38,902 nt of DNA from an uncultured Oscillospiraceae bacterium (GTDB taxonomy: Bacteria > Bacillota > Clostridia > Oscillospirales > Oscillospiraceae): positions 1 to 38,902 of the forward strand of contig CAKTNN010000018.1 of NCBI GenBank assembly GCA_934589065.1, read 5' to 3'. Below the pieces are notes generated by a model. It searched no databases. It saw only the letters and a program-made list of their open reading frames with translations, and had not been told where the DNA came from. Each line of letters opens with the position of its first letter. The stretch's first letter is position 1. The translations under genes and the position numbers were made by a program. Positions 31,720 through 38,902 of this stretch are shown here, in pieces.

Positions 31720-32571
31720 ATGAAAAAGATCGTTAGTTTGATTCTGGCAGCTCTGATGCTGGCCTCCATGATGGTTGGCTGCGGCTCTAAGGAGTCCGCC
31801 TCCACCGGCGCAAAAACCGTCACCTCCGGTAAGCTCACCGTAGCAACCTCTCCGGACTTTGCTCCTATGGAGTTTATGGACCCCACCAAGGAGGGGCAGG
31901 ACCAGTACGTTGGCTTTGACCTGACTCTGGCAAAGTACGTTGCCGACAGCATGGGCCTGGAGCTGGTGGTCATGCCTATGAGCTTCGACGCTTGCCAGAC
32001 CGCCGTTTATGCCGGCACCGTAGACATGGCAATTTCCGGCTTCAGCTGGACGGAAGACCGGGCTCAGAACTACAATGTTTCCAACTACTATCACCCTGGT
32101 GATAACGAGGACGAGCAGGTGCTCATCACCCTGGCTTCTAACGGTGACAAGTACGCCACTGCCGACGCTCTGAAGGGCGCAAAGATCGGCGCACAGAATG
32201 CTTCCCTGCAGCAGTCCCTCGCCACTGAGCAGCTGCCGGACACCGAGCTGGTGCTGTTCACCGACCTGGGTACCGGCGTTCTGCAGCTGAAGAACGGCGA
32301 CTTTGATTGCATCGCAGTTGCCAAGGGCAACGGTGACGCCATCATTGCCAACAACCCCGAGGTTGCCATGTCCGGCTTCAAATTCGTTGTTGACGAGAAG
32401 TACACCGGCAATGTCATCCTGCTGCAGAAGGGTGCCGATGAGCTGACCGCCGCCGTCAATTCCGCTCTGGCTTCCTCCAAGGATCAGTGGGAAACCTGGT
32501 ACAGCGAAGCAAAGGCCATTTCCGGCATCGAGCAGTCCTTCGATGACCAGGGCAACGTGGTTACCGAGTAA
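31720..32571 (+). CDS. Amino-acid ABC importer, substrate-binding lipoprotein
   Basis: 283 residues. The ATG at 31720 is used: it lies nine bases after AAAGGAG, while the ATG at 31714 is too close. The lipoprotein signal ILAALMLASMMVGCGSK is followed by a family-3 solute-binding fold (VATSPDFAPMEFMD, GFDLTLAKYVADSMGLELVVMPMSFDACQTAVYAGTVDMAISGFSWTEDRAQNY). This is the usual binding protein of a polar amino-acid importer; permease, ATPase and an amidohydrolase follow on the same strand. The ArgR-like site makes arginine or a relative a candidate substrate. Confidence 0.92.
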   Translation: MKKIVSLILAALMLASMMVGCGSKESASTGAKTVTSGKLTVATSPDFAPMEFMDPTKEGQDQYVGFDLTLAKYVADSMGLELVVMPMSFDACQTAVYAGTVDMAISGFSWTEDRAQNYNVSNYYHPGDNEDEQVLITLASNGDKYATADALKGAKIGAQNASLQQSLATEQLPDTELVLFTDLGTGVLQLKNGDFDCIAVAKGNGDAIIANNPEVAMSGFKFVVDEKYTGNVILLQKGADELTAAVNSALASSKDQWETWYSEAKAISGIEQSFDDQGNVVTE

Positions 32572-32589
32572 TCTGACGTAGACCCTTAA

Positions 32590-32617
32590 AACCGGCAGCC
32601 CCCGGCGGCTGCCGGTT
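32590..32617 (+). promoter_or_regulatory. Intergenic hairpin between binding-protein and permease genes
   Basis: AACCGGCAGCC (32590-32600) pairs perfectly with GGCTGCCGGTT (32607-32617). There is no good T-run. It lies 18 bases after the binding-protein stop, as in the other two importer operons. Confidence 0.7.
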
Positions 32618-32716
32618 CTGTAAGCCTTTCTCTGCTTTCCTTTTCAGCGCAGCGGCAGCTACTTTGAAAAGAAAAACAGAAAATAGTTGAATATAAAAAT
32701 TGAAAGGAATTTAGTT

Positions 32717-33448
32717 ATGGATTTTAGCCTGTTTCTTCCCAATATGGCGAGCATTTGGAGCAAATACTGGAAACTCTTTCTGTTTACCGGCCTGAAAAAC
32801 ACCCTGATTCTAACCATCATTTCCGTGTCCCTCGGCACGGTGCTGGGCACTCTGATTGCCATGCTCAAGATGTCCAAATTTAAGATTTGCCGATTTATTG
32901 CCTCCGTGTATATCGAGGTCATCCGGGGCACGCCTATTCTGCTGCAATTGTATGTGTTCTATTTTGTGCTCCCCAATATCTTTACATTCCTCAAGCTGAG
33001 CCAGTTTATGTGGGTTTCCATATCCCTGTGTATCAATTCTTCTGCCTACGTCTCCGAGGTTATTCGTTCCGGCATTCAGGCTGTGGACAAGGGACAGACA
33101 GAGGCTGCCCGTTCCCTGGGGTTTAGCGAGGGCCAGACCATGATCAAAATCGTTCTGCCCCAGGCAGTGCGGAATATTCTCCCGGCCCTGGGCAATGAAT
33201 TCATTATGATGCTGAAGGAGACCTCCCTGGCGTCCACCTTCTTCCTGGGAGACATCATGACCTCTTACCTGGTGGTAAAGGGCGTTTCCTATCTGACCCT
33301 GGAGCCCCTGACCATTGTTGCCATCATCTACCTGTGCGTCACTTACCCCCTGAGCAAGATTGTGGATAAGTTCGGCAAGAAGATGGCAAACCCCAATAGC
33401 TACTCGAACCGCAAGCATGCGCACCCCATAGAGAAAGGAATGCTCTGA
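32717..33448 (+). CDS. Amino-acid ABC importer, permease
   Basis: 243 residues from the ATG at 32717, with GAAAGGAA upstream. The pattern is that of HisM/Gln[45 protein letters not shown], and the ATPase contact loop [50 protein letters not shown]. About five membrane segments. It ends 2 bases before the ATPase gene. Confidence 0.93.
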   Translation: MDFSLFLPNMASIWSKYWKLFLFTGLKNTLILTIISVSLGTVLGTLIAMLKMSKFKICRFIASVYIEVIRGTPILLQLYVFYFVLPNIFTFLKLSQFMWVSISLCINSSAYVSEVIRSGIQAVDKGQTEAARSLGFSEGQTMIKIVLPQAVRNILPALGNEFIMMLKETSLASTFFLGDIMTSYLVVKGVSYLTLEPLTIVAIIYLCVTYPLSKIVDKFGKKMANPNSYSNRKHAHPIEKGML

Positions 33449-33450
33449 TT

Positions 33451-34233
33451 ATGGAAATGATTAAAACCGTTGATTTGCATAAAAGCTTTGGCGACCTCCA
33501 TGTTCTGAAGGGCGTCAGCCAGACGATTGAAAAGGGAGAGGTTGTCTCTATCATCGGCCCCTCCGGCGGCGGTAAGAGCACCTTCCTGCGGTGCCTGAAT
33601 CTGCTGGAAAAGCCGGAGCAGGGGAAAATCTATTTTGAGGGTACGGAAATTACCGGCAACCTCACTGCGGAAGAAAAGCATCTGATCAAAGAGGGGAAAA
33701 TGCCTAAGCCCGCCAAGGTGAACATTGATATTCACCGCCAGAAGATGGGTATGGTGTTCCAGCACTTCAATGTGTTCCCCCATTTGACGGTTGCCAAGAA
33801 TATCACCCTGGCCCCTATGATGCTCAAGGGAAAAAGCGAGGCAGAGGCCAACCAGATGGCAAAGGACTTGCTGAGCCGGGTAGGCTTGCTGGATAAGTAC
33901 GATGAAATGCCCGGCAATCTTTCTGGCGGCCAGAAGCAGCGTTTGGCAATTGTTCGGGCTCTGGCAATGGAGCCGGATGTGATGCTTTTTGATGAGCCCA
34001 CCTCCGCACTGGATCCCGAAATGGTGGGCGAGGTGCTGGATGTTATCAAGGGCCTGGTGTCCACCGGCATGACCAGCGTAATCGTCACTCACGAGATGCG
34101 GTTTGCAAAGGAAGTATCCGACCGGGTGCTCTTCATGGCAGAGGGTAATATTTTGGAGCAGGGCGCGCCCGGCGACCTGTTCGATCATCCCACCCATCCC
34201 CGTCTCCAGGATTTCCTGGCAAAGGTGCTGTAA
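33451..34233 (+). CDS. Amino-acid ABC importer, ATP-binding protein
   Basis: 260 residues. Walker A is GPSGGGKST, the signature NLSGGQKQR and Walker [21 protein letters not shown], with the switch His in IVTHEM. Between Walker A and the Q-loop there is a Lys-rich insertion of about 20 residues (near 72-90) not seen in the lysine-importer ATPase of this window. It otherwise matches the GlnQ/HisP group and completes the importer. Confidence 0.93.
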   Translation: MEMIKTVDLHKSFGDLHVLKGVSQTIEKGEVVSIIGPSGGGKSTFLRCLNLLEKPEQGKIYFEGTEITGNLTAEEKHLIKEGKMPKPAKVNIDIHRQKMGMVFQHFNVFPHLTVAKNITLAPMMLKGKSEAEANQMAKDLLSRVGLLDKYDEMPGNLSGGQKQRLAIVRALAMEPDVMLFDEPTSALDPEMVGEVLDVIKGLVSTGMTSVIVTHEMRFAKEVSDRVLFMAEGNILEQGAPGDLFDHPTHPRLQDFLAKVL

Positions 34234-34236
34234 GCT

Positions 34237-35667
34237 ATGGATAAACAGGAATTATATCAAACTATTGAAGCAAAATCCGGGGAGATTCTGGAACTCAGCG
34301 ACAAAATCTGGGAATATGCAGAGCTCTCTATGCTGGAGCACAAGTCCACCAAGGCTTATGTGGAGCTGTTGCAGGCAGAGGGCTTCCAGGTGGAAACGAA
34401 TCTCTGCGGCATTCCCACGGCCTTTTCAGGGCAATTCGGATCCGGAAAGCCCAGAATCGGCATTTTGGGGGAGTATGATGCACTGTCCGGCCTTTCTCAG
34501 CAGCCTGGGGTAGCGAAAAAAAAGCCCCTGGTAGAGGATGGAAGCGGTCAGGGCTGCGGGCATAATCTGCTGGGTGCTGCCAGCCTGGGTGCTGCCATTG
34601 CCATCAAGGATGCCATTGCCCAGGGTAAGCTCCAGGGCACCGTGATTTTCTACGGCTGCCCCGGCGAGGAGGGCTGCGCCGGAAAGACCTTTATGGCCCG
34701 GGATGGCCTGTTTAAGGACCTGGATGCCGCCATTACCTGGCACCCAGGCTATACCAACGAGGTCACCACCGGCTCCAATGCGGCTTGCCTGCAAATGGTC
34801 TATGAATTTGCGGGCGTGGCTGCCCATGCAGCCGGAAATCCCTGGGATGGTCGTTCGGCGTTGGATGGCGCGGAAATGATGAACATGGGCGTGCAGTTCC
34901 TGCGGGAGCACATGGAACCCAAGTGCTCTATCCATTATTCCATTGCCGATGCCGGCGGTATTTCCCCCAATGTGGTGCAGCCAAAGGCAAAGCTGATTTA
35001 CATGGTGCGGGCGGAAACCGTCCGCAAAGCAAAGGCGCTCCTTGCCAGAGTGAATGATATTGCCAAGGGCGCTGCGCTGATGTCCGGCACGACCGTTACT
35101 TGGCACCAGCTGGACGGAACCTCCGATACCCTGTCCAATACCGTCCTGGAAGAGCTGCTGTACAATAACCTTTTGGAAGCGCCTATGCCGGAATATACCC
35201 AGGAAGAGTGGGCTTTTGCGGCAGACCTGCGAAAGACCTATCCCCACGAGGGCCTGCCCGGAGAGAATGTGGATACCAACCCGGTGCTGCGCAAGCAAAT
35301 CGCCGCACTGTCTGATAAGGGGCAAAAGGATATTAACGACTTTGTGGTGCCCTATTACCCGGCCTGCCCCTATAGCCCTGGCTCTACGGATGTGGGAGAT
35401 GTCAGCTGGCTGACGCCTACGGCCCAGTTCAATACGGCTACCTGGCCCTCCAAGATTCCGGGTCACAGCTGGCAGGTGGTTGCCGTTGGAAAATCCGGCA
35501 TTGCCCACAAGGGCCTTAAGTACGCCGCCAAGGCTCTGGCAGGTGCGGCGGCAGACCTGATGGAAAAGCCGGAGCTCCTGAAAGCTGCCCGGGAGGAATT
35601 CGACGAGACGGCAGCTGCCGGTTACGATTGCCCCATCGGCCCGGAGGTTGTGCCCAGCGCGCAGTAA
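34237..35667 (+). CDS. M20-family amidohydrolase, AbgB-like
   Basis: 476 residues from the ATG at 34237, 3 bases after the ATPase gene, so in the same operon. M20/AbgB features are GILGEYDALSGLSQ, the metal-site GQGCGHNLLGAASLGAA, YGCPGEEGCAGKTFMARDG and ITWHPGYTN, with a dimerisation domain in the middle (about 195-310). Such enzymes cut amide bonds of N-acyl or dipeptide compounds, as AbgB does with p-aminobenzoyl-glutamate. Here it probably breaks down the imported compound, which could thus be an acylated amino acid or dipeptide. Confidence 0.88.
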   Translation: MDKQELYQTIEAKSGEILELSDKIWEYAELSMLEHKSTKAYVELLQAEGFQVETNLCGIPTAFSGQFGSGKPRIGILGEYDALSGLSQQPGVAKKKPLVEDGSGQGCGHNLLGAASLGAAIAIKDAIAQGKLQGTVIFYGCPGEEGCAGKTFMARDGLFKDLDAAITWHPGYTNEVTTGSNAACLQMVYEFAGVAAHAAGNPWDGRSALDGAEMMNMGVQFLREHMEPKCSIHYSIADAGGISPNVVQPKAKLIYMVRAETVRKAKALLARVNDIAKGAALMSGTTVTWHQLDGTSDTLSNTVLEELLYNNLLEAPMPEYTQEEWAFAADLRKTYPHEGLPGENVDTNPVLRKQIAALSDKGQKDINDFVVPYYPACPYSPGSTDVGDVSWLTPTAQFNTATWPSKIPGHSWQVVAVGKSGIAHKGLKYAAKALAGAAADLMEKPELLKAAREEFDETAAAGYDCPIGPEVVPSAQ

Positions 35668-35690
35668 CCCCGCTTTCAAAGACACGTAAA

Positions 35691-35728
35691 AATCGTTGCG
35701 AACCGGCGCGCACGCTGGTGTGACAATC
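35691..35728. repeat. Imperfect palindromic repeat unit
   Basis: TTGCGAACCGGCG and CGCTGGTGTGACAA fold back on each other with a few mismatches. The opening TTGCGA resembles the stems at 31371 and, more loosely, 35802. It has no coding potential, and no long T-run follows. Confidence 0.5.
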
Positions 35729-35801
35729 TTATCCCGGACGCTTGAGACGGCAAGGGATACCCCTCACAAATACGGGACTGCTGCAAAAAGAAACACTTCA
35801 C

Positions 35802-35854
35802 AAAGAAATGTCATTGCAAGCCGATGCGGCGGCTTGCAATGGCATTTTTCTTTT
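35802..35854 (+). terminator. Terminator-like palindrome before the germination genes
   Basis: CATTGCAAGCC and GGCTTGCAATG form a perfect stem, extended by AAAGAAATG and CATTTTTCTTT at the outside with one mismatch. T-rich ends on both strands make it a bidirectional terminator. It shares the GTCATTGC opening with the stem at 31371. Confidence 0.75.
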
Positions 35855-35901
35855 GCATAAAACGAGAAAACCGCGGCATTCTATGAAAGAGGTGAGGGTA
35901 C

Positions 35902-37329
35902 GTGTATTTTGGAGAGGTAAACGATGCAAATATACGCCACATTTTCCGGGATGCCGGTGATTTTATCGTCCGTACTCTGAAATGTGGGAAATTTACCCTC
36001 TATGCCTACGCCATCGATGGCCTGACTTCCGGGGCGGACACCTCGGAATATGTGCTAAAGCCTATTTCCGATAACCTTCGGGGGGATACCATCCAGGGCC
36101 TTTATACCGCCGCCCTTCGGGGAGAGGTTTACAACAGTGTGGCAGATCCCTGCCGGGATTTGGATACCGTGGCAATGAAGCTGGTAAACGGTTTTTGCGT
36201 GATTCTATTCCCGGAGGCGGGGGCCATTGCCTTTGAGGTAAAAACCGGGGAGAAACGGGGAATTTCTGCTCCGGAGGTGGAGAACACCGTTAAGGGGCCA
36301 AAGGATGCTTTCGTGGAGACGGTGCGTACCAATACAAGTTTGCTGCGGCGGCATCTTCGGTCACCGGAGCTGCGGCTTTATGAAACCCGCGTTGGCAGAA
36401 AAAGTCTGACCAATGTGACGGTGGCATATCTGGAAGGGGTAACGGACAGAAGTTTGGTAGAGCGTATGAAAAAAAGATTGAAAGAAATTCATACGGATTC
36501 TTTCCTGTCCCCTGCAGCGGTGGAGGAGTTTGTCACCGGCTCCCGAAAAACGGCCTTTCCCTTGGTACAGTATACCGAGCGGGCGGATAAATTCTGCGCA
36601 GGACTCTTGGACGGACGGATAGGCCTTTTGGTAGACGGTTTGCCCCTGGGATATCTGGCTCCGGCAGACCTGGGCTATCTGATGGAGAGCCAGGAGGATT
36701 GGAGCCGGGATTATATCACTGCCTCCTGCCTGCGGGTTCTGCGCTACGGGGCGCTGATTCTCAGCCTGCTGCTGCCGGGAATCTATGTTGCTCTGGCGGC
36801 TTTTCATCAGGAAATGATACCGCTGCCCCTCCTGAGGACGATTATTGAGAGTAAAAAGAATGTCCCCTTTTCTGCTACGGCAGAGGTGCTCAGTCTTCTG
36901 CTGGCTTTTGAATTGCTCCAGGAGTCCGGCATTCATCTGCCTCAGGCCATCGGACAGTCGGTGTCCACCATTGGGGGCATTGTGGTGGGGACGGCAGCAG
37001 TGGACGCGGGGCTTGTGTCTCCGGGGGCACTGATTGTTGTGAGTATTGCAGGGGTCTGCGGCTTTGTGCTTCCCAATCGGGATTTGGCAGAGGGCATTCG
37101 TGTGTGGCGGTTTGGCATCGGCATTTTGGGCGCTTTGGCGGGCCTTTTTGGGGTGAGTCTGGGGCTGATTCTACTGGTGGGGCATCTGTCGGGGCTTACC
37201 TGCCTGGATGTGCCGTATCTGGCGCCCTTCCATAGCGCCGGGGGAGAAAATATTCTCCGTGGGCGACTGGTAACGGATGCATTTCGCAATGCCAGACTGT
37301 ATCCGGAAGATCGGAGAAAGCGAAGATGA
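35902..37329 (+). CDS. GerA-family spore germination protein (A subunit)
   Basis: 475 residues; GTG start at 35902, with AGAGGTGAGGG upstream. It is the A subunit of a germinant receptor in the inner spore membrane. A hydrophilic N-terminal half (about 1-275) is followed by five or six membrane segments. Family motifs include [70 protein letters not shown] and the membrane text [21 protein letters not shown]. The order of the cluster is A, then a short C-like protein, then a B-like protein. It shows that the organism, or a recent ancestor, makes spores. Confidence 0.92.
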   Translation: MYFGEVNDANIRHIFRDAGDFIVRTLKCGKFTLYAYAIDGLTSGADTSEYVLKPISDNLRGDTIQGLYTAALRGEVYNSVADPCRDLDTVAMKLVNGFCVILFPEAGAIAFEVKTGEKRGISAPEVENTVKGPKDAFVETVRTNTSLLRRHLRSPELRLYETRVGRKSLTNVTVAYLEGVTDRSLVERMKKRLKEIHTDSFLSPAAVEEFVTGSRKTAFPLVQYTERADKFCAGLLDGRIGLLVDGLPLGYLAPADLGYLMESQEDWSRDYITASCLRVLRYGALILSLLLPGIYVALAAFHQEMIPLPLLRTIIESKKNVPFSATAEVLSLLLAFELLQESGIHLPQAIGQSVSTIGGIVVGTAAVDAGLVSPGALIVVSIAGVCGFVLPNRDLAEGIRVWRFGIGILGALAGLFGVSLGLILLVGHLSGLTCLDVPYLAPFHSAGGENILRGRLVTDAFRNARLYPEDRRKRR

Positions 37330-37778
37330 AAAAGTGGCTGTGTTTGCTGGCGCTGGTGGCGGCTGCCCTGGTTTTTCCTGGGGAGGGAACCGATATTGGT
37401 GAGCTGCTTCCTGTGGAACTGGTAAGCCTGACGGTGGAGCAGGGGGAAATCGTGGCCCGGACGGATACGGGGAACTTTGGAATTGGAGAAACCCTCAGCG
37501 ACGCAATGGAGGATCTCAAAGCCGGTGCGCCGGGGAAGGTGTTTTTGGAAACGGCGGATTATCTGCTCTTGGCTCCTCAAACGGAGGAAAACTGGAATGG
37601 GCTCAATGATTGGTTCCGCCCCGGTACCCTGACCTTCGGAGTGGGGGAGAATGTGAACCCTGAGGAAGCGGCGGCTTTTCTGCGCAGTCATACCGGGGGA
37701 GTTCCCTTGAATCGACTGGGGAAGCTGAAAATGGAGAAAGTGATTTATTCGGAGGGACGGGTAAAGCTTGAAGAATAA
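37326..37778 (+). CDS. Short exported protein resembling the N-terminal part of GerAC
   Basis: 150 residues; the ATG at 37326 overlaps the A-subunit stop (ATGA). A hydrophobic start (about 4-18) may be a signal or anchor, but there is no lipobox Cys as in usual GerAC proteins. [58 protein letters not shown] resemble the first domain of Ger(x)C proteins, which are about 350-400 residues. The remaining domains are absent and the end is not a visible frameshift, since the next gene begins at once. I infer a reduced C subunit; the likeness is weak. Confidence 0.6.
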   Translation: MKKWLCLLALVAAALVFPGEGTDIGELLPVELVSLTVEQGEIVARTDTGNFGIGETLSDAMEDLKAGAPGKVFLETADYLLLAPQTEENWNGLNDWFRPGTLTFGVGENVNPEEAAAFLRSHTGGVPLNRLGKLKMEKVIYSEGRVKLEE

Positions 37779-38640
37779 AACCTGGCTGTGCTTTCCGGCA
37801 ATTCAGGCGGCAGCGTTGATTCAGACAGCCTCCGGAGAAAACTGGGTGGATGTGATGCTGATGGCGGCCCTTGCTTGGGTGCTGCTCAGGCTCCCCAGAG
37901 CGGAGAGAATCCCTAAATGGATGGAGCTGCTTCAAGCCTTATGGAACGCGGCCCTCATTGGACAGGTGCTCAGCTGGTTCTCCGGCTGCTGGCCCGAATT
38001 TTTCCCTTGGGCCTGCCTGGGACTGGTGTTCCTCGCACTGTGGCAGACGGCGAAAGGGGAGAAAGCCGTGGCGGCGGCGGCTTCTGTATTGGGATTATTT
38101 CAGCTTGCGCTGATTGCCGGGGTGCTGCTGGCAGCTGTTCAGGACATTCACATTCAAAACCTGATGCCGCAGTATCCGCGGTTCCCGGGCTGGCTGCTGA
38201 CGATTTTGCTGCTGCCTGCATTGGGCGAAAAGGAAAAGGACAGCGCATTTTGGCCCGGGGCGTGGGCTTTGCTTATTTGCCTGATTACACGGGGCGTTGT
38301 ACCGGCTGGGGCTGCGTCCGACCATGTCAATACCTTTTGGGAAATGAGCAGAAGCATTTCCGTTTTTGGAAAAATCAGGCGGATGGAAAGCCTGACGGCG
38401 GTGGGGCTCAGCTTGGGTTTCTTCCTGCTGCTTTGCTTCCTTTTGGGAGGAGGGAAGAGAGGGACGAGAGTAGGTGCGGCGCTTCCGGCAGCCCTAGGCC
38501 TTGCGCTTTTTGGAATGAATCTGACATTCAGCGGCGCAGTAGCTGCTGCCGTCAGTGTAATTCTTTGGATTTTGCTCCCTATGCTTGCGGAATTTTTCTT
38601 GCAAAAAGACGAAAAAAAGGAAGAAAACAGAAAAGATTAA
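37768..38640 (+). CDS. Multi-pass membrane protein, likely GerAB-like subunit
   Basis: 290 residues from a TTG at 37768, 11 bases after GGAGGG and overlapping the previous gene by 11 bases. About nine membrane segments are visible. Place in the operon and topology point to GerAB, the amino-acid-permease-like subunit that binds germinants, but it is shorter than the usual 360 residues and sequence motifs are not clear. The stretch SDHVNTFWEMSRSISVFGKIRRMESL is like the GerAB loop before the last segments, where FxRLDALF-type text is common. It ends in a charged Lys/Glu tail. Confidence 0.65.
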   Translation: MKNKTWLCFPAIQAAALIQTASGENWVDVMLMAALAWVLLRLPRAERIPKWMELLQALWNAALIGQVLSWFSGCWPEFFPWACLGLVFLALWQTAKGEKAVAAAASVLGLFQLALIAGVLLAAVQDIHIQNLMPQYPRFPGWLLTILLLPALGEKEKDSAFWPGAWALLICLITRGVVPAGAASDHVNTFWEMSRSISVFGKIRRMESLTAVGLSLGFFLLLCFLLGGGKRGTRVGAALPAALGLALFGMNLTFSGAVAAAVSVILWILLPMLAEFFLQKDEKKEENRKD

Positions 38641-38659
38641 ATTTTCTTTAAAAAATGTC

Positions 38660-38688
38660 TTGACAAAAGGAGGAAAACGTGGTAACAT
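38660..38688 (+). promoter_or_regulatory. rRNA operon promoter
   Basis: TTGACA at 38660-38665, a 17-base spacer and TAACAT at 38683-38688. It is about 195 bases before the 16S gene, a normal leader length. Confidence 0.75.
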
Positions 38689-38883
38689 TAGCAAGCTTTC
38701 TGAGTGAAGGCAACAAGCTGTACCTTGTAAATTGAATAACGTTAAGACAAACTAAACACCTTGGACAATGAATGGAATTGTTTAAGCGTAAGCGAAAAAC
38801 AGCCAACGAAAATTCTTGAGTAATGAATGCTAGAAGCAGATTATTCAAAAACTTGATTTGAAGCCTTCGGGCTTTAGATACAA
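38689..38883 (+). other. rRNA leader region
   Basis: There is no gene here. The region holds the ACCTTGTAAATTGAATAACG-type text common in clostridial rRNA spacers and leaders, and a short AAGCC-TTC-GGCTT hairpin near 38861-38874. It should carry processing and antitermination signals, which I cannot place exactly. Confidence 0.55.
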
Positions 38884-38902
38884 TTTTTTGAGAGTTTGAT
38901 CC
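38884..38902 (+). rRNA. 16S rRNA, first bases only (cut by the window end)
   Basis: The window ends in GAGAGTTTGATCC, the conserved 5' text of bacterial 16S rRNA (binding site of the 27F primer). By alignment with the E. coli 5' end, the mature RNA begins near 38884. The rest is outside the window. Confidence 0.9.

Overview
The window looks like chromosomal DNA of a spore-forming, probably gut-associated Firmicute of class Clostridia (Oscillospiraceae/Ruminococcaceae-like). The clues are a GerA-type germination cluster, a class B sortase, a TnpX-type large serine recombinase with TnpW, a lysine riboswitch, several amino-acid ABC importers, strong ribosome binding sites and frequent TTG/GTG starts. 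No species is assigned; the lineage is inferred from gene content and style.

Bases 1-6369 look like the right end of an integrated mobile element whose left end lies outside the window. It holds a three-gene ABC-type module (an ATPase-like protein that has lost its catalytic motifs, a secreted Pro/Thr-rich protein and an FtsX/MacB-like membrane protein), then a sigma-70-like factor, a small HTH protein, a 0.39-kb non-coding stretch rich in hairpins, TnpW and the serine recombinase. The recombinase ends a few bases from the terminator of a tRNA-Leu(CAA) gene on the opposite strand.

Bases 6.6-12.5 kb carry envelope and regulatory genes: a membrane-anchored leucine-rich-repeat protein, a class B sortase, a 145-bp imperfect palindrome, a RodA/FtsW-type glycan polymerase, a BTAD-type regulator with a GGDEF-like tail and a small unknown protein. 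From 12.6 to 20.1 kb a divergent AraC-type regulator precedes a six-gene operon (gmd, fcl, manC, manA, phosphohexomutase, HTH protein). Its five enzymes cover the whole route from fructose-6-phosphate to GDP-L-fucose.

From 20.2 to 27.9 kb come two very small genes, a minus-strand amino-acid ABC importer behind a lysine riboswitch and terminator (so probably a lysine importer), a HAD phosphatase-MoxR ATPase-VWA operon, and a multi-pass membrane protein. At 28 kb lies a decayed remnant in which the start of a response regulator is joined to the end of an FtsX-type permease.

From 28.4 to 35.7 kb are a TrpXYZ-type ABC importer and a second polar amino-acid importer followed by an M20 amidohydrolase. 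The second importer's promoter contains an ArgR-like palindrome between -35 and -10. The window ends with a three-gene germinant-receptor-like cluster and the promoter, leader and first bases of a 16S rRNA gene. Three operons share one design: a hairpin lies just after the binding-protein gene and before the permease gene.
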